In this document: piece after piece, positions 1 through 11,917 of the stretch
How positions within the stretch are numbered: the first letter of the stretch is position 1
Layout of the letters: the number at the start of each line of letters is the position of its first letter
Assembly (NCBI RefSeq): GCF_026212465.1
Contig: NC_080050.1
Coordinates: 3,021,144 to 3,085,143 of the forward strand
Origin: Amaranthus tricolor
Lineage: Eukaryota; Streptophyta; Magnoliopsida; Caryophyllales; Amaranthaceae
Direction of reading: 5' to 3'
Length of the DNA: 64,000 nucleotides
Program-made: the position numbers and the translations under genes
Notes under the pieces: generated by a model
Told to the model about the DNA's origin: nothing
What the model saw: only the letters and a program-made list of their open reading frames with translations
The model's database searches: none

Positions 1-832
1 GTAGTATCAATAGTATGATTATGCATGTGGTTGGCAATTGTTAGAATATGTGTGTTGTTTTGTGTGCAGGTGTGCAGGTGTGCAGCCTGTTCTGATAGTG
101 AACAACTTGCTATGGTTATGTGAAGAATATGTGCAGTCTGATGTCATAAACAAAGAATAAAACAAAGTTTTGATTGAATTGAATAAAAATAATTCATTTC
201 CTTCTTTGTTTTTTGAAATCTTTGGCACAAAGTTTTAAAGCAACAAATTAAATCAAAACTGACGTACATACAGATTTCATCATCAAGTCTAATTCGACTG
301 CGCGCAGCAGCAAATCAAGCCGCAGCTGCTCACAGATTGGCCAGCAGTTAGCTCGCTAGCTATTTACACACAATTTATCAACGTACAGTAGTATGAGTTA
401 CAGGGTTCTTCTATATCTGCTACTCCTATGTTATGTGTCATTTCTATTCTTGCTTGTAATTAAGTCAAGAGGTGCCTAATGAATTTTGAACTTTTTTTAA
501 ATCAAAAGTTAGATATACTTGCCCTTCCATTATACCAACTATATTTCACTTTATTATGCAACCCAATGCTCTGAAAGACATATAATTCTAGAGGTAGTCT
601 AAGTAAATAACGGTGATTTGATACCGCAAAACTATTAGGATTTTAATTTATTTTTTTTTTGTTTTATTTACTTTTTTGATATTCATTTTATTTTTTGTTG
701 TTATTTACATATGACAGTGATTAATTAGATATTTCTGACAATTCCACATGTCATGCTCTGAAAGAAAAAGCTTAACTAGGTGATATTGTCCTATTGAATA
801 TAAAAATACTATGTGCATGTAGTACTAATAGT
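1..832. other. Intergenic, no gene seen
   Basis: AT-rich sequence with a short GTGTGCAG repetition near 61-85 and no convincing coding potential on either strand. The short open frames are unlike any family I recognise. Confidence 0.5.
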
Positions 833-895
833 AGTATTATGTGATATTTTGCTATAATCAACCCGTTTAAAATAGTAATACCATAACTGTTTTTA
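833..895. repeat. 63-bp direct repeat, left copy
   Basis: This segment is identical over all 63 bases to 2484-2546, and the two copies exactly bracket the truncated copia element. The bases just outside each copy differ, so the repeat has sharp edges. The simplest reading is a target-site duplication made when the element inserted. A 63-bp duplication is far longer than the 5 bp normal for copia integrase. Confidence 0.9.
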
Positions 896-2018
896 AATTA
901 GTGGCTGTAAATGCTTGACCAGTATGATCTGCAGGATAAGGATGAGTATTATGATCGCCAGATGGAGGATTAGGTTTATTATTGGTTTGTAGATTACTCA
1001 TCATAGTCATTAATTGATTGAACTGAGTTTGAGATATAATTGGAGGATCATTCAGATGTCCATTGTGCTGGAAAATTTCCTCAGGCTGTGAAGCTTCATT
1101 GAGTTGCTGGTACATAGCATTGCCAGAAAATCTCTTATTTTTAGTAAACTTAAAGTCCTTGGGAAAACCTACAATTCTGTAGCATTTATTTGCAAGGTGC
1201 CCTGATTTCTTACAGTGAGTGCATATGAGTCTTTTGCCATCCAATTTTTGTTTCTGACTTTGATTATGCTGGAAATTTTGCGGATGAATCTGAGTATGAT
1301 TTGATGCATACATTGAGGCTGATTCATTGATGAATTGTGATGAAGCATGAACTTCTCTTTGTTTTTCTTCTTGAGATAATAATGCATAAGCTTGACTAAT
1401 AGAAGGCAAGGGTTTCATCATGAGGATATTACCTCTGATGTGATTGTAATCACTGTTGAGACCCATAAGAAATTGAATAAGACGTTGGTCTTCATTGAAT
1501 TTTTGCAAAGCTTGAGCAGCACCACAGGAACAAATAGGTAGAGAAGATAGAGTGTTTAACTCATCCCAATTTTTCTTCAATTTAGTAAAATATCCAGCAA
1601 TATCATTTGTACCTTGGCCTGATAACCGTATATCTTTCTCTAATTGAAATAGCTTGGCACCATTAGCTTGACCATAGCGATCTTCAAGTTCTTTCCAGAT
1701 GTCGTAGGCGGAATCCGAATAAAGAACACTCTCAGCTATGTCTTGAGATAAGACATTCAAAATCCAGGAAGTGACCATATCATTGCATCTCTTCCATTGA
1801 GGAAACTTCAGATCAGTGACACTAGGCTGAGAATTGGAACTGATAAAGATCAATTTGTTCTTTGCTGATAAGGCGATCGACATAGATTTCTTCCATGAAC
1901 CAAAATTCGAACCATCAAAGGGTTTGGAGACCAACAATAAACCAGGGTGATCAGCAGGATGAAGAAATAAGGGATCGGAATGGTCAAGAAAACTCAAACT
2001 AGAATCTTGAATTGTCAT
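867..2018 (-). CDS. Copia gag polyprotein (truncated)
   Basis: The frame encodes 383 residues. The N-terminal part has the plant copia gag layout, with a conserved FDGSNFGSWKKSM segment near residues 34-46 and a gag-like helical region to about residue 220. A retroviral zinc knuckle follows, with Cys266, Cys269, His274 and Cys279 (CX2CX4HX4C), which binds the element's RNA. Only residues up to about 374 belong to the element. The last nine or so are read from the duplicated flanking DNA, after which a stop occurs. Protease and all of pol are missing, so it cannot move on its own. Gag normally packages the RNA into cytoplasmic particles. Confidence 0.85.
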   Translation of the reverse strand: MTIQDSSLSFLDHSDPLFLHPADHPGLLLVSKPFDGSNFGSWKKSMSIALSAKNKLIFISSNSQPSVTDLKFPQWKRCNDMVTSWILNVLSQDIAESVLYSDSAYDIWKELEDRYGQANGAKLFQLEKDIRLSGQGTNDIAGYFTKLKKNWDELNTLSSLPICSCGAAQALQKFNEDQRLIQFLMGLNSDYNHIRGNILMMKPLPSISQAYALLSQEEKQREVHASSQFINESASMYASNHTQIHPQNFQHNQSQKQKLDGKRLICTHCKKSGHLANKCYRIVGFPKDFKFTKNKRFSGNAMYQQLNEASQPEEIFQHNGHLNDPPIISQTQFNQLMTMMSNLQTNNKPNPPSGDHNTHPYPADHTGQAFTATNLKTVMVLLF

Positions 2019-2483
2019 TGTAAACGAACAATTGAATCAAACCAATCAATTGAATCAATTATAGCAGCGTGAAAGCAGAAGATAAAGAAAGAACAAACCA
2101 GAATCTTGATTAGGTTTTTGCGAATGAACAAATCAATTGATATTTGTTGGCGAAGAGAGATTGAAGAAGAACAGAAAACCTAGATTGATGAAGTGATTTG
2201 AAACAATCGAAACTGGAACGAATTGATTGAGAGATAATCTAGGTATGTAATTAGAACCTTTACATCTGATACCATGTTGATTTGAACGTCTTGATTCCAA
2301 GAACAATGTTGATTTCTGAAAAATAGAAGAAAATTGAGAAGAGAAGCATAGGAGAGGATTGTATTCCCCTTTTTATTATGTTATTAATTGTTTCTATTAC
2401 AAAGATAAGACTATATATATATATCAATATATGTCTAATAAAATGTGGGTATTGTGTGGAAATTAGACTAAGTATGTCTAACA
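896..2483 (-). mobile_element. Truncated Ty1/copia retrotransposon (LTR, PBS, gag)
   Basis: Read on the minus strand, the element starts with TG at 2483 and has a 209-bp LTR (2275-2483). A primer binding site, TGGTATCAGATG, follows directly at 2274-2263 and matches the 3' end of initiator methionine tRNA. Next come an untranslated leader and a gag frame. The element stops abruptly at 896, before protease, integrase, reverse transcriptase and the 3' LTR. No poly(A) is seen at the break. The perfect 63-bp direct repeats on both sides (833-895 and 2484-2546) indicate recent insertion of an already truncated copy. Confidence 0.85.
2275..2483 (-). repeat. Copia 5' LTR
   Basis: The 209-bp LTR begins TGTTAGAC and ends in CA directly before the tRNA-Met primer binding site. 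It contains a run of TATATATA that could act as a TATA box. No partner LTR occurs downstream because the element is truncated. Confidence 0.8.
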
Positions 2484-2546
2484 AGTATTATGTGATATTT
2501 TGCTATAATCAACCCGTTTAAAATAGTAATACCATAACTGTTTTTA
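2484..2546. repeat. 63-bp direct repeat, right copy
   Basis: This is a perfect copy of 833-895 and abuts the TG terminus of the copia LTR. See the left copy for interpretation. Confidence 0.9.
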
Positions 2547-3924
2547 TTTGGTTTTATAATATGTTGTATATTTCAAAGAAAAATAATATGAATCGTGTAT
2601 GGTCATTCAATTTAATATACACTAATAATAAAAATAATGAGGAAACACAAATCCACATGCCATGTGAAAAAAAGAGTACGTGATATCCACAAAGAAAGTA
2701 CCAAACTGATGATGAAAATGTTTAGCCTATTATTAAGATAGGCATATTTGCTCCCATGGGTTCTAATTTTTGCTACTTCAATTTAGATTATTAATCGTGA
2801 ATATTGAATATCACGGTGAGGGTGATAGAATTATCATATCATACAATCTAATAAAATATTATAAAATTTATATGATATTTTCTTTTGCTATATAAAATAT
2901 AACTATTCACTAAATTAAAGTAGCATGTAAGAATTTCTAGCAAAGTTAACATCAACTTATTCTTTAATATTAGTATGTAAGATATGTTCTTTTAAATTTC
3001 ATGAAATATAGTAGTAATATTTTTATTTAAAAGCTATATAAGATGTTTAATTAAAGTAACTTGAAATATATTTTTTTTTTGTGTTGATGTATTTGCTAAT
3101 TATTAAATTTTTTTAATCAAAATTTTAATTTTTAATATATTTCATCAAGAAAGAAAAGATACATAATAATCAACAATTATTTTTGAGAATGATAAAGAAT
3201 AATTATGATAATGTTGTTAGAAGATTACCTAGATTACTCTTAAATAATATGAGAACTTTAATTAACATTCATATCAACAACCTAATTTTTTTAATTAAAA
3301 ACACAATATATTCTAAAATCTTCTATCTATTTTATAAGAAATATTATAATTTTCATGTTGATAACATTTTGGATCTCTATATAAAATTTATATTTATATA
3401 TATTTTTATACTTATAATTTTGGTGCATTCCACGAGTTTCTATACTAGTATATACTAGTTATTAAGGTTATAACCATCAGTTTTAGCTATTTATTTGGTT
3501 TAATTGGTTTTTGAAGGTTTGATATGAAATGGAAAATCAACATGAAAAAATATCAGGGGTTTCAATTGCATTTATCATTTCAAGTGGAATGTTTAAACTA
3601 AGGAGGAAGAAGTGAATCTAACGGCTATCTAGTACGTACCTACAGTAGCAACGAGTGGTGTTAACAAAAAAAATATACAAAAGTTAAATTATTCAGAAAT
3701 AATCAATAGTAGTATTTATAAATAGCGCACACATGAACAACAATTATGAATTATTAAGGACAATTTTTCTAAAGAGATAATGAAGGTTTTAAGATCTTAA
3801 TCATAGGGGAAAAATGTTGCCAATTAATTCAACACGCGAAAAATGACATTAGCATTATAAGCTATTCTTGAGTTTTAAGATTGATTCAACTCGCCATTTT
3901 ATATATGTTTTTACAATAAACATA
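2547..3924. other. Intergenic, no gene seen
   Basis: Very AT-rich sequence with no recognised gene or intact element. The 91-residue open frame at 3183-3458 has a composition dictated by AT richness and no family signature. Confidence 0.5.
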
Positions 3925-4363
3925 TTACAGCAATTCTAGTCATGGGTTACTTTAGGGGAGAAAAAGTGTGACTTTAACTATCTTTTTATTATGTTTTCAC
4001 CCTTTTTTTTCCTCCCTTCTCTAGTCATTCTACTTATTTGTCACCCCCTACTATTTATGATACAAGAAATATAACTTTTGATAAATAAAATAATATCTCT
4101 TGTATTTTTTGTTATTCACCAATATGAATATTTCTAAGTTAAAACAACGTAAAAAAGAAAAAAACAATTCTACTAATCATTTTTTCACACAAATAATTAA
4201 TATAAAAATTTTAAAATAAATTAGTACTTTAACTTATATAAAAAATACAAATACAAATAGGAAAATAATAAAAATTCTCTAAATCAAATACTACAGTTTA
4301 ATTTGCACCATATTTTTGCCAAATATGTTCAACAAGATCATGTTGGAAATGGTGATGCATATG

Positions 4364-4715
4364 TCAGTTGTGCATATCAGCATTGATTTGAAGGATATTT
4401 GTTGCTAATAGTGGAGGAGCTCCTCGATTGACATCATCCATTGTTGTTACTCGTATGCCTTCGATACCTTCATAATTATAATTTCCTTCATACTGGTCAC
4501 GTTCATCTTGCACTATCATATTATGTAAAATAATACATGCATACATGATGTCACTTATTGTCGGAGTATCCTAAATTTTTATTGGTCCTCGAATTATGGC
4601 AAATCGTGATTGCAAAACACCAAATGCTCGTTCTACATCTTTTCTTGCACCCTCTTGATATTTAGCAAATAATTTTTGTTTATCCCCGTGTGGTAAATGA
4701 ATTGTTTTGACAAAA
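4364..4715 (-). pseudogene. Harbinger transposase C-terminal remnant
   Basis: The minus strand translates to segments characteristic of the end of the plant DDE Harbinger nuclease: KDVERAFGVLQSRFAIIRGP, followed after a stop by MYACIILHNMIVQDERDQYE. The glutamate in the DVERAFG segment would be the third catalytic acidic residue. A TAG replaces the tryptophan codon expected after IRGP, and a one-base shift separates the upstream GIYPQW segment from FVKTIHLPHGD. The piece is fused directly to the accessory gene, so the middle of the transposase has been deleted. It is not functional. Confidence 0.8.
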
Positions 4716-5547
4716 GCTGCCATTGAGGATATATGCCATTTTCTCCATGGCTGCCGTTTTTCTAACCTCTATGTCAATAACTTGTTGACCAAATTCTTCA
4801 GCTTCGGTGACTTTGTTCTTTTCTTTATTTTTTTTGGCAGCCTTTTGTCCAATTGGTCGGGAAGCATTGATAGTATCTTCATTAGTAGTAGCACCAGATG
4901 AAGTTGTATATGCTCCGAAATCATTTATTTTTGATGTTTTAGATGAATATTCTTGCATGTACATATCATTCCATTTAACTTTGTTTTTTTCCGCTTCCCA
5001 CCAATAAACAAGGTTGAAAGATTTACCTTTTTCTTGCTCGAAAAATAGATGGGTCTACTGCATATAATTGATCTCGCTCCACCTGCTACAATTCATGTTT
5101 CTTGCTCTTTTATAACAACCAGCAAAATGATTAACAAATGCTAATGTTTTTTGCCAATGAGACTTGCATTGACTAGCAGTTCTAGATTCTCTAGTGAATT
5201 CATTAAATTTATTGGCTATTTTAAGCCAATAAGAATTGCTAGATTGATCAACACCGATAATTGAATCTTTGGAGGCGTTCAACCAACAACTAACGAGTTT
5301 TAAATTTAAAGCTTTCGTCCACTTTTTTTGTGTGTGTGATATTTTCATGTTTGTTGGCTTCATCCTCTTCTAAGTCGAAATCGTCATTTAAATTTATCCT
5401 CTCCAAAGCATTTCTTCCTAAACTATTTGAAGAGTTTGTTTGGGTGCGATTTTCGAATTCATGATCTGAAATCAATATCGGTGTTGTATTAAGTTGAGAT
5501 TTTGGAGATAATTGGAATGCATCATTTGGACGAGAATATTGTGGCAC
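4680..5547 (-). pseudogene. Harbinger ORF1, Myb/SANT-like (broken)
   Basis: Three overlapping or adjacent minus-strand frames together cover the accessory DNA-binding protein of plant Harbinger elements. Frame one (5547-5290) is an acidic N-terminal region. Frame two (5363-5055) holds the Myb/SANT-like helices, with tryptophans in KKWTKALNLKLVSCWLNASK and SQCKSHWQKT. Frame three (4964-4680) is the lysine-rich tail resembling the 'no apical meristem-associated' C-terminal domain. At least one frameshift and one stop separate them. In intact elements this protein works with the transposase at the element ends. Confidence 0.7.
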
Positions 5548-5853
5548 TTGAGTATTTTGTGATGTAAATTGAGAATTTTATGGTGGAATTTTAGAATTTT
5601 GAATTAAAATTATCATAATTTTGATACTTTTCAAAATTATCATTCTCCCATAAATTAAAAAAGTTTTACCCTTGATTTGACTCTATAAATTTCAATGAAT
5701 TTTTTTTAAAAGGTAATTTCAAATGAAATTGTATAAAGGAAGTAAATTTGGAGTTTATTTTGTGATAAAATTTGATATGTAAAATTTGTAATTTATAGAT
5801 TTTTTTTCTAATTTGCAACATTTCAACGGATAGTAGAAAATTTCAATAGATAG

Positions 5854-6115
5854 CATTCCCTCCATTTTCTAATATTCTTCCCATTTAGAATATTTTATGT
5901 TGGAGAGAGAAACTTGATTAAGATTTTCAAGACATATATAGATGATAAAATATATTCATGTGAGATCTTGTTAAATTTGTCTTAAAGTATATTTTTTTAT
6001 TATATATTTTTTATAATTTTTTATGATGCGCATTTAGAGATATTAAGACTCAAAATTTATTTTGAAAACTGTGCAAAAAGTAAACGGGAAGAACATTAGA
6101 AAACGGAGGGAGGGA
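5854..6115. mobile_element. Stowaway-like MITE nested in Harbinger
   Basis: The terminal inverted repeats read CCCTCCATTTTCTAATATTC at the left and CCCTCCGTTTTCTAATGTTC when the right end is read backwards. TA follows the right end at 6116-6117. The interior matches, in inverse orientation, the MITE at 63339-63592, including the segment AGATCTCACATGAATATATT. It is short, non-coding and would need a mariner-type transposase in trans. Confidence 0.7.
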
Positions 6116-6402
6116 GTACATTGCAAAATAAGAATCATGCAAAAAATATACTTAATTGGGAGACAAGCTAGACATGTGTCATGTAATTATAAGTTGGTGA
6201 ATATATTTCTTGACTTTTCTATGTGAATGTACAAGATTTGGAGTCTCAAATTTATTTTTTCACCGGTGACTATAGTATCACTTTCCTTTCTCTCTCCTCA
6301 TTTCACCCCAATTTATCACCCTTTCTCTAATGGGTCGCCTCTAATTTTGAGATGACAAAAGTTTATCATCCTTATTTTTGTCACCCACTAGAGATGGTCT
6401 TA

Positions 6403-7880
6403 TTACAAATATTTTTATTTTTTAATCTATTATGATGAATAAAGGCTATCTACTATCTACTACACTATTTAATCTAAGGCACCTAAAAAAAAATACTATT
6501 ATGAAGGATTAAAATGTGATTAATGACTAATCTAGTAGTAATCATGTAGGTGTAGGAGTTAAGGAGTAATGATTGTTTGTCATTTTCATGAAATATTTAA
6601 AACTTGGTGTTTGCTTGAATCAGCTTAATTATAAGATCAAATCACAACCACAAAATGAACCATTTTTAAAAATGCATTGTATATTGCAAGTGTCATTTTC
6701 TTAACAACATAATTAATAACCCATTTTCCTAACTATATTTCTTGTGCCACTAACTAGAAGCAATGCAAGAACACATTATTGGTTTTTTAATAGTAGGATT
6801 ATATCGTCCTCATCTTGAAGGACATAGTCCATTAAGGTGGTCCGAATTTAGTTAATTGTAATTGTCAATTAATATATAATTGAGCTTATAAAACTACATT
6901 TGTTTCCAGTTTTCGTAATCAAGGACGGATCAAAAATATACAATAATTTTCTATGTTTCGTTTATTTTTACAATTTTGATTTCTTTAGGCCTAAAGACAA
7001 AGTAAAGCAAAAGTAATGCAACATTAATATTTGAGATTTTTTATTTTGATAAACGGGATGTGCGATCATATGCGTCGTAAATGCTTGCAACCGTCCTTAC
7101 CATGATTGTAAAAGACATATATAAATTATGGTGATTTGATGCATATATAGAGTCATTATGGTGATACAAAGGAGTAGGCGTCCGGAGATGGTTGGGGAGC
7201 AAGCAATGGATTGATAACTTATATGACTAACTTTAGATAATTGTTGGATGATCCATCACGTAATGCTTGGTGAGTTTGTAGTTTCAACTAGCAAGATATT
7301 GAATTTTGACTTTTCGTTTATGCTATTATAAGATAGATTGCAGAAAGAATATGACTAGATGAAAATCATATTTAAAATTTAATGTAAAAAATATAATACC
7401 TACTCCAACTATATAATCCAACTATATAATCACCATTCGAAAAACTTAAGTAATTACTGATTCCATAGTCCAAATTATAATTTTTAATATTTTTAAGTAT
7501 CCACCCAACTTAATCATAAATTCAAAGTGGTGCTTAGAGTTATGGTGTATTGTAAAGGCCTTATGGGGTATTTAAGTAGTGGGGTAATGCTTGAACTTTT
7601 CTAACTACTCTCTTTATCCCATAGCAAATCCATTTATTTGATTGATATTGGGAATCCTTCTCTCATGGGACTTTGAACGATGGGGGTGGCAATTGGAGGA
7701 ATTCTTTAAATTAGAATTAATTATTGATATAAAATCTATAAAACATATGCATTAAATTTAATACTCCTTTTAAAATCACGATTTAATTTATAAAAATCAC
7801 GATTATAATAAAAATTACGATTTAATACTCTCTTTAACATACATGTAGTTTGATACAATTTTCTATGAAAAGGCCTTTTC
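6403..7880. other. Intergenic, no gene seen
   Basis: AT-rich sequence without recognisable coding frames or complete transposons. Confidence 0.5.
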
Positions 7881-7889
7881 TTTGATTTT

Positions 7890-8480
7890 TTTTGGCAAAT
7901 AAAAAAATTCTAAATTTACCATGAAAAAAACCAAAACAATACAAGAGTCAAAACCGGGCAGCAACTCACCAAACCATATACGGCATCAGTATGGAAGCGA
8001 GGCCCACCTTCGAGGAGGGGTTTTCACGCCCCACTGTTCATGTGCACGGTAAGGAAAGAGGAGACCAAAAGAAGGTGGAAGACACTAACCACCAAACAAG
8101 AGAAAAACTATACATAAGAAAACAGACTATACAAAGCCCTAAAAACCACAATGCAAAATAGTAGCAGCTGCAAGGGGCCATCGACCCTCCACAAAGAATC
8201 ACCAATACGCTACAGCAACAAATGCAGTTGACAAATCCAGCACCAGCAACAAACACCAACAAAAGACGACCAACAAACTCAAACCGAAATAGTAAGACAT
8301 TCAGCTAGAAGCACCAGCGCCAAAGCTGACTAATAGCAACCAACAGACAAAAAATCAAAAAGTCATCAAATTTGGCAACCTGCAGCTCACAAGCAGCTCT
8401 ACTACTCACAAAGATCACTAGGCAATAGAGGAAGTTACAAACAAACTGAAAATAACCACAAACTGACAAATCAAGTAAAG
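7890..8480 (-). mobile_element. Possible LINE-like 3' fragment
   Basis: On the minus strand this compositionally distinct block runs into TTTATTTGCCAAAAAAAATC, an A-rich tail like the 3' ends of plant L1 retrotransposons. The open frame at 8038-8262 (74 residues rich in Cys and Trp) matches no family I know. No reverse transcriptase motif is visible and flanking target duplications are not evident, so the assignment is tentative. Confidence 0.3.
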
Positions 8481-9417
8481 ATATGCTGCAACCAAACTTT
8501 ACTCTTAGAAGGCTTCTTAAAGGGAATAGAGAGAATTCTAATCTTTACATCATGTTTCAATGCACTCATAAGAGAATCAATACGCCTTACACGCAACTGC
8601 CAAATTGCCTTTCCTTTGATTTAGTTTTCATTAATGTAGCAGAAAGAAGTATTTTATACATATAAAATTAATATTTTTGTGATCGACATACCATACATAA
8701 AAAAATATACTCCTAACATCTACCATATCAACGTGTATTGATTTTATAGGTTCCACTCATGATATCTTTGTTAGACTTGCATTATGCCCTGCTAAGTCGC
8801 TCTCCTTCAATATTTTTTATTCTCCTTAAACAAATAAGAGCTATATTCTCTATTTCGATTTCATTTCCACAAAACAAATAATCTGTTAAGAAAAACATTT
8901 TTATTTAGACAACAATAACAACCTATTGGGAGCATCAAATGTACGCAATGTTACCCTTGTTAATGATAAAACTAACAAAAAATTATTTCCGATTAATCCT
9001 TAATAACAAGCATTATGTGCAGTCTCACATAAATAAAATGTGTAAATGATTGATTGAGTTATGGATAATCGAGGATACCAACGTAGTTAGCTAGATAGTT
9101 GGATGTCCATATCACTATACACCAAGTCCACGTTAATCGTTTTAAATTTTAATATACTCGTAATTTAAGGCACTCATATCATGCAATTAATACTAAGTTA
9201 AATCCATCAGTTGAGCGATAACAATTAACAACTGAGCAACTAGATTGACCATGTCATGATGCCATCATGCCATGATCCGACCACGTACAAGGAATGAAAG
9301 CGACAAGCTCTTGCAAGAGGTTGCTATAGCCTACGTAGGAAGTCGGCAATTGGAGACATGTGTTGCAAATTCCTACTATTCATTGACAAATCAAGCAATG
9401 GACTTGAAATTATAATA
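8481..9417. other. Intergenic, no gene seen
   Basis: No gene or complete element was recognised. A moderately GC-richer patch near 9240-9360 has no sustained open frame. Confidence 0.45.
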
Positions 9418-9656
9418 CCGCTATCATTCTGATTTTGCACAAGTTAAGAAATATGTGAAAGTTATTGAAAATGTGAATGAAGTTGTAAAATAAGATAAAA
9501 AATAAGTAGATGATAGAAATGTGTGGCTAAAATGAAGAGAAAGTATATATTTATAGATGAAATGAAAAAAAAGGAGAGTGAGATCATTGTACAAAAACGA
9601 GAAAAACGAGACAAACTATAATGAAAAATTGTGTAAATTGAGAGGGACATAGGGAG
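9418..9656. mobile_element. Stowaway-like MITE (diverged)
   Basis: The right end reads backwards as CTCCCTATGTCCCTCTCAAT. The left end CTATCATTCTGATTTTGCAC is an imperfect match, and both ends abut TA (9416-9417 and 9657-9658). The interior is AT-rich and non-coding. Confidence 0.5.
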
Positions 9657-9658
9657 TA

Positions 9659-10940
9659 CTAAAAATATGAATAGTAATCTGATCTCTTTGTTTAATTAAA
9701 ATTACCCTATTGCTAATTGGTGAGAAAATTTTAAAAAGTAAATAAAGTGATAGATATTGTATGGAAATATGTGTGGATGAGAATTTAAATATGTGAATGA
9801 AAACTATAAATTATAACTAAAAATAAAAATAAAAATATGATAGAACAAACTACAAAGAAAATGAGATAAATTTCGTAGAATGAGATGTAGTTAAGGTAGA
9901 GTCTCACTACTATTGCCGGTTTGTATTGGGACAAAAATATTCTCCCTTAAGGATAGGGTATTCCTTACCATGCTCGGTCCTCAAATTAAAGCGTAAGCTG
10001 GAAAATTAGTTGTATATTCAGTGACAAAACTGTGTAGGGTCTCAGGGTGGTCAAACTCTACCATAAAACAATATATTATACAAAATTTCTTTAAAAAGTT
10101 GAAAATTTAAATATGCTCTCTAATATTTTTTTTTATGTAATTATTATAGTTGATTTGGAGAATCTCATAATTATATTTTTAGATTTAGATTGCCATTGTT
10201 TAGACACAGAAAAATCTTGGTAAAAATATAAATATTATTTATTGATATGTAAAGGTTTTATAAACAAAGGTGTTGTTATAGCTTTTTCATATATGTGGAA
10301 CGAACTAGCATTATTCAAGAGTTTGTTTATCTAATTTCACTCCCGTTAATAACGATTTTCACTACTTCAATCCAAAAAGATCATTTGGTATAAATAAACC
10401 ACATTCTCCAATATTAAGGTACTTAAATTTATATACAATTACTCTAAATCGTTTGAAGAACACCATTAACTATTCTTGCATTTACTATTGAATTGAAGAA
10501 CACATTTAAGGTCTCACGCCTCACACAAACCCTAGTTATTCATCCAAATTAAAGGACACTATGCACTTGGAAAACGGCTAGCGAGGTACTCTTCTTGTGT
10601 ATCTACCAGCTAGGTTGTCGGAGGTGGTGCATGGAGTCAACCCTTTTGTGTGGATTGACGTTTGTTACGTGTTCATTCATTTGAATTAGTCTTATTGTAA
10701 GAAAGACGAGATAGCAGAGTCAAGCTTCTCAATAGCATTCTCATTTAAACACTTTCTGTAAATCTTTTTATGTAAACCAATTTTGCATTAACTTTAATTG
10801 TGTCCAATCCTCGACAATGACGACAAGAACAATAACAGTGTGTACATATATCTAATTAAACTTATTTCTCTACATATTTAAGTTGAAATTCATAATTTTT
10901 ATTTTGGGACACGTTCCTCCCACCATACCTCAGATATGAC
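9659..10940. other. Intergenic, no gene seen
   Basis: AT-rich sequence. No coding frame, RNA gene or complete repeat could be supported. Confidence 0.45.
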
Positions 10941-10943
10941 CAT

Positions 10944-11599
10944 TGGCGAAACTTAGTTGGGGCGGGTAGGGGCTTCACCCCTCCGAGATTTTCAGCAATT
11001 TTTATATAATATACAACGGTCATTTTATATTTTTTATAATTTTAGCCCAACAAATAAAAGCAACACAATTAAAGGAAGAAAAAAATTGAACAAAATAAAA
11101 AAAATCTAATAAGTAATACTGAATTATCAAATTAGGAATGATATTATCATTTAACAACTGGAAAAAACAAAAAAGAAGAAAGCGCTCGGGAGAAATCGAC
11201 AAAATAAAAAATTAAGCTTACCATCCACTATTGAAGGATAAAGTTTGTTTTATATTTTTAATTGAATTTTCTTATCTTTATTTAACTATTAGTTTGAATA
11301 AGTGAATACTTGAATTACTGAAAAGCCATACAATAAAACAATCAATTATGAAGATAGTAAAGACAAGACTTCGTAGCAAAATGGGCGACGATTCTCTTGC
11401 TAATACATTTAGAGACAAATAGCAAAGACATATAGTGCCAATGAAATTATAGATAATTTTAAATTGCTAAAGCCTGTCGAGCTTCACTTTGATTTAAAAT
11501 CTACGTTATAATTTTTGGATGTATTGATTGACTATATATTAATGCCATTCAAGTTTTTTTGTTAACTTCGCCTCTTTAAATTTTATTCAAGTTTCGCCA
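10944..11599 (+). mobile_element. hAT transposon deletion derivative
   Basis: The ends form an inverted repeat, TGGCGAAACTT at the left and AAGTTTCGCCA at the right. Inside, the plus strand encodes two pieces resembling the C-terminal dimerisation region of hAT transposases. One is MKIVKTRLRSKMGDDSLANT from 11348. The other, in another frame, is ANEIIDNFKLLKPVELHFDL from about 11438. A TAG stop and a frameshift lie between them. The N-terminal zinc finger and catalytic core are absent. No matching 8-bp target duplication was found, so the copy is old. Confidence 0.5.
11348..11502 (+). pseudogene. hAT transposase C-terminal fragment
   Basis: Two reading-frame pieces match the conserved tail of hAT transposases: a KTRLRSKMGDDSLANTF segment, then after a stop and frame change an EIIDNFKLLKP segment. 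The order and spacing are those of the family's hATC region. The fragment is about 50 residues long and cannot be active. Confidence 0.5.
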
Positions 11600-11917
11600 C
11601 CGAAGTCTGGATACGACCCTAAACCTAAGTCATGATCTTTGACTCATATTTAGTATGTGAACAGTGGGCATCAGGTTTAGCATGAATCGGAAAGAAGGGC
11701 ATCTTGGTTGACTCACATGTACACGTACAATTACAAGGTGGTTATTGTTGGCTACTTGCCAAATTGAATAATATTCATGATTTTATAATTGTATGGACCA
11801 TTATGATGCTTGACTGAAAATTACTTTGCCATTAGAAAGTTATACAGCTGCCCATATACTAGGAACTATTTTTCAAGGATGAAGGTGAACTCATTGAGAA
11901 CTGATTATCAATATACT

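Larger units (their letters stand above)
3928..6399 (-). mobile_element. Degenerate PIF/Harbinger DNA transposon
   Basis: The element carries the two genes expected of plant PIF/Harbinger: a Myb/SANT-like accessory gene (about 5547-4690) and the C-terminal end of the transposase (about 4715-4360). Both are on the minus strand and both are broken. Imperfect terminal inverted repeats are visible: CAGCAATTCTAGTCATGGGT at the left, and GACCATCTCTAGTGGGTGAC when the right end is read backwards. Each end is flanked by TTA (3925-3927 and 6400-6402), the TWA target duplication typical of this superfamily. Most of the transposase, including the first catalytic aspartates, has been lost by internal deletion. 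A MITE is nested at 5854-6115. Confidence 0.65.

Noticed and set aside
8038..8262. Cys/Trp-rich 74-residue frame as a small secreted peptide gene
   Set aside because: It lies in what looks like a retrotransposon tail, lacks a clear signal-peptide and cysteine spacing pattern, and has no promoter evidence.
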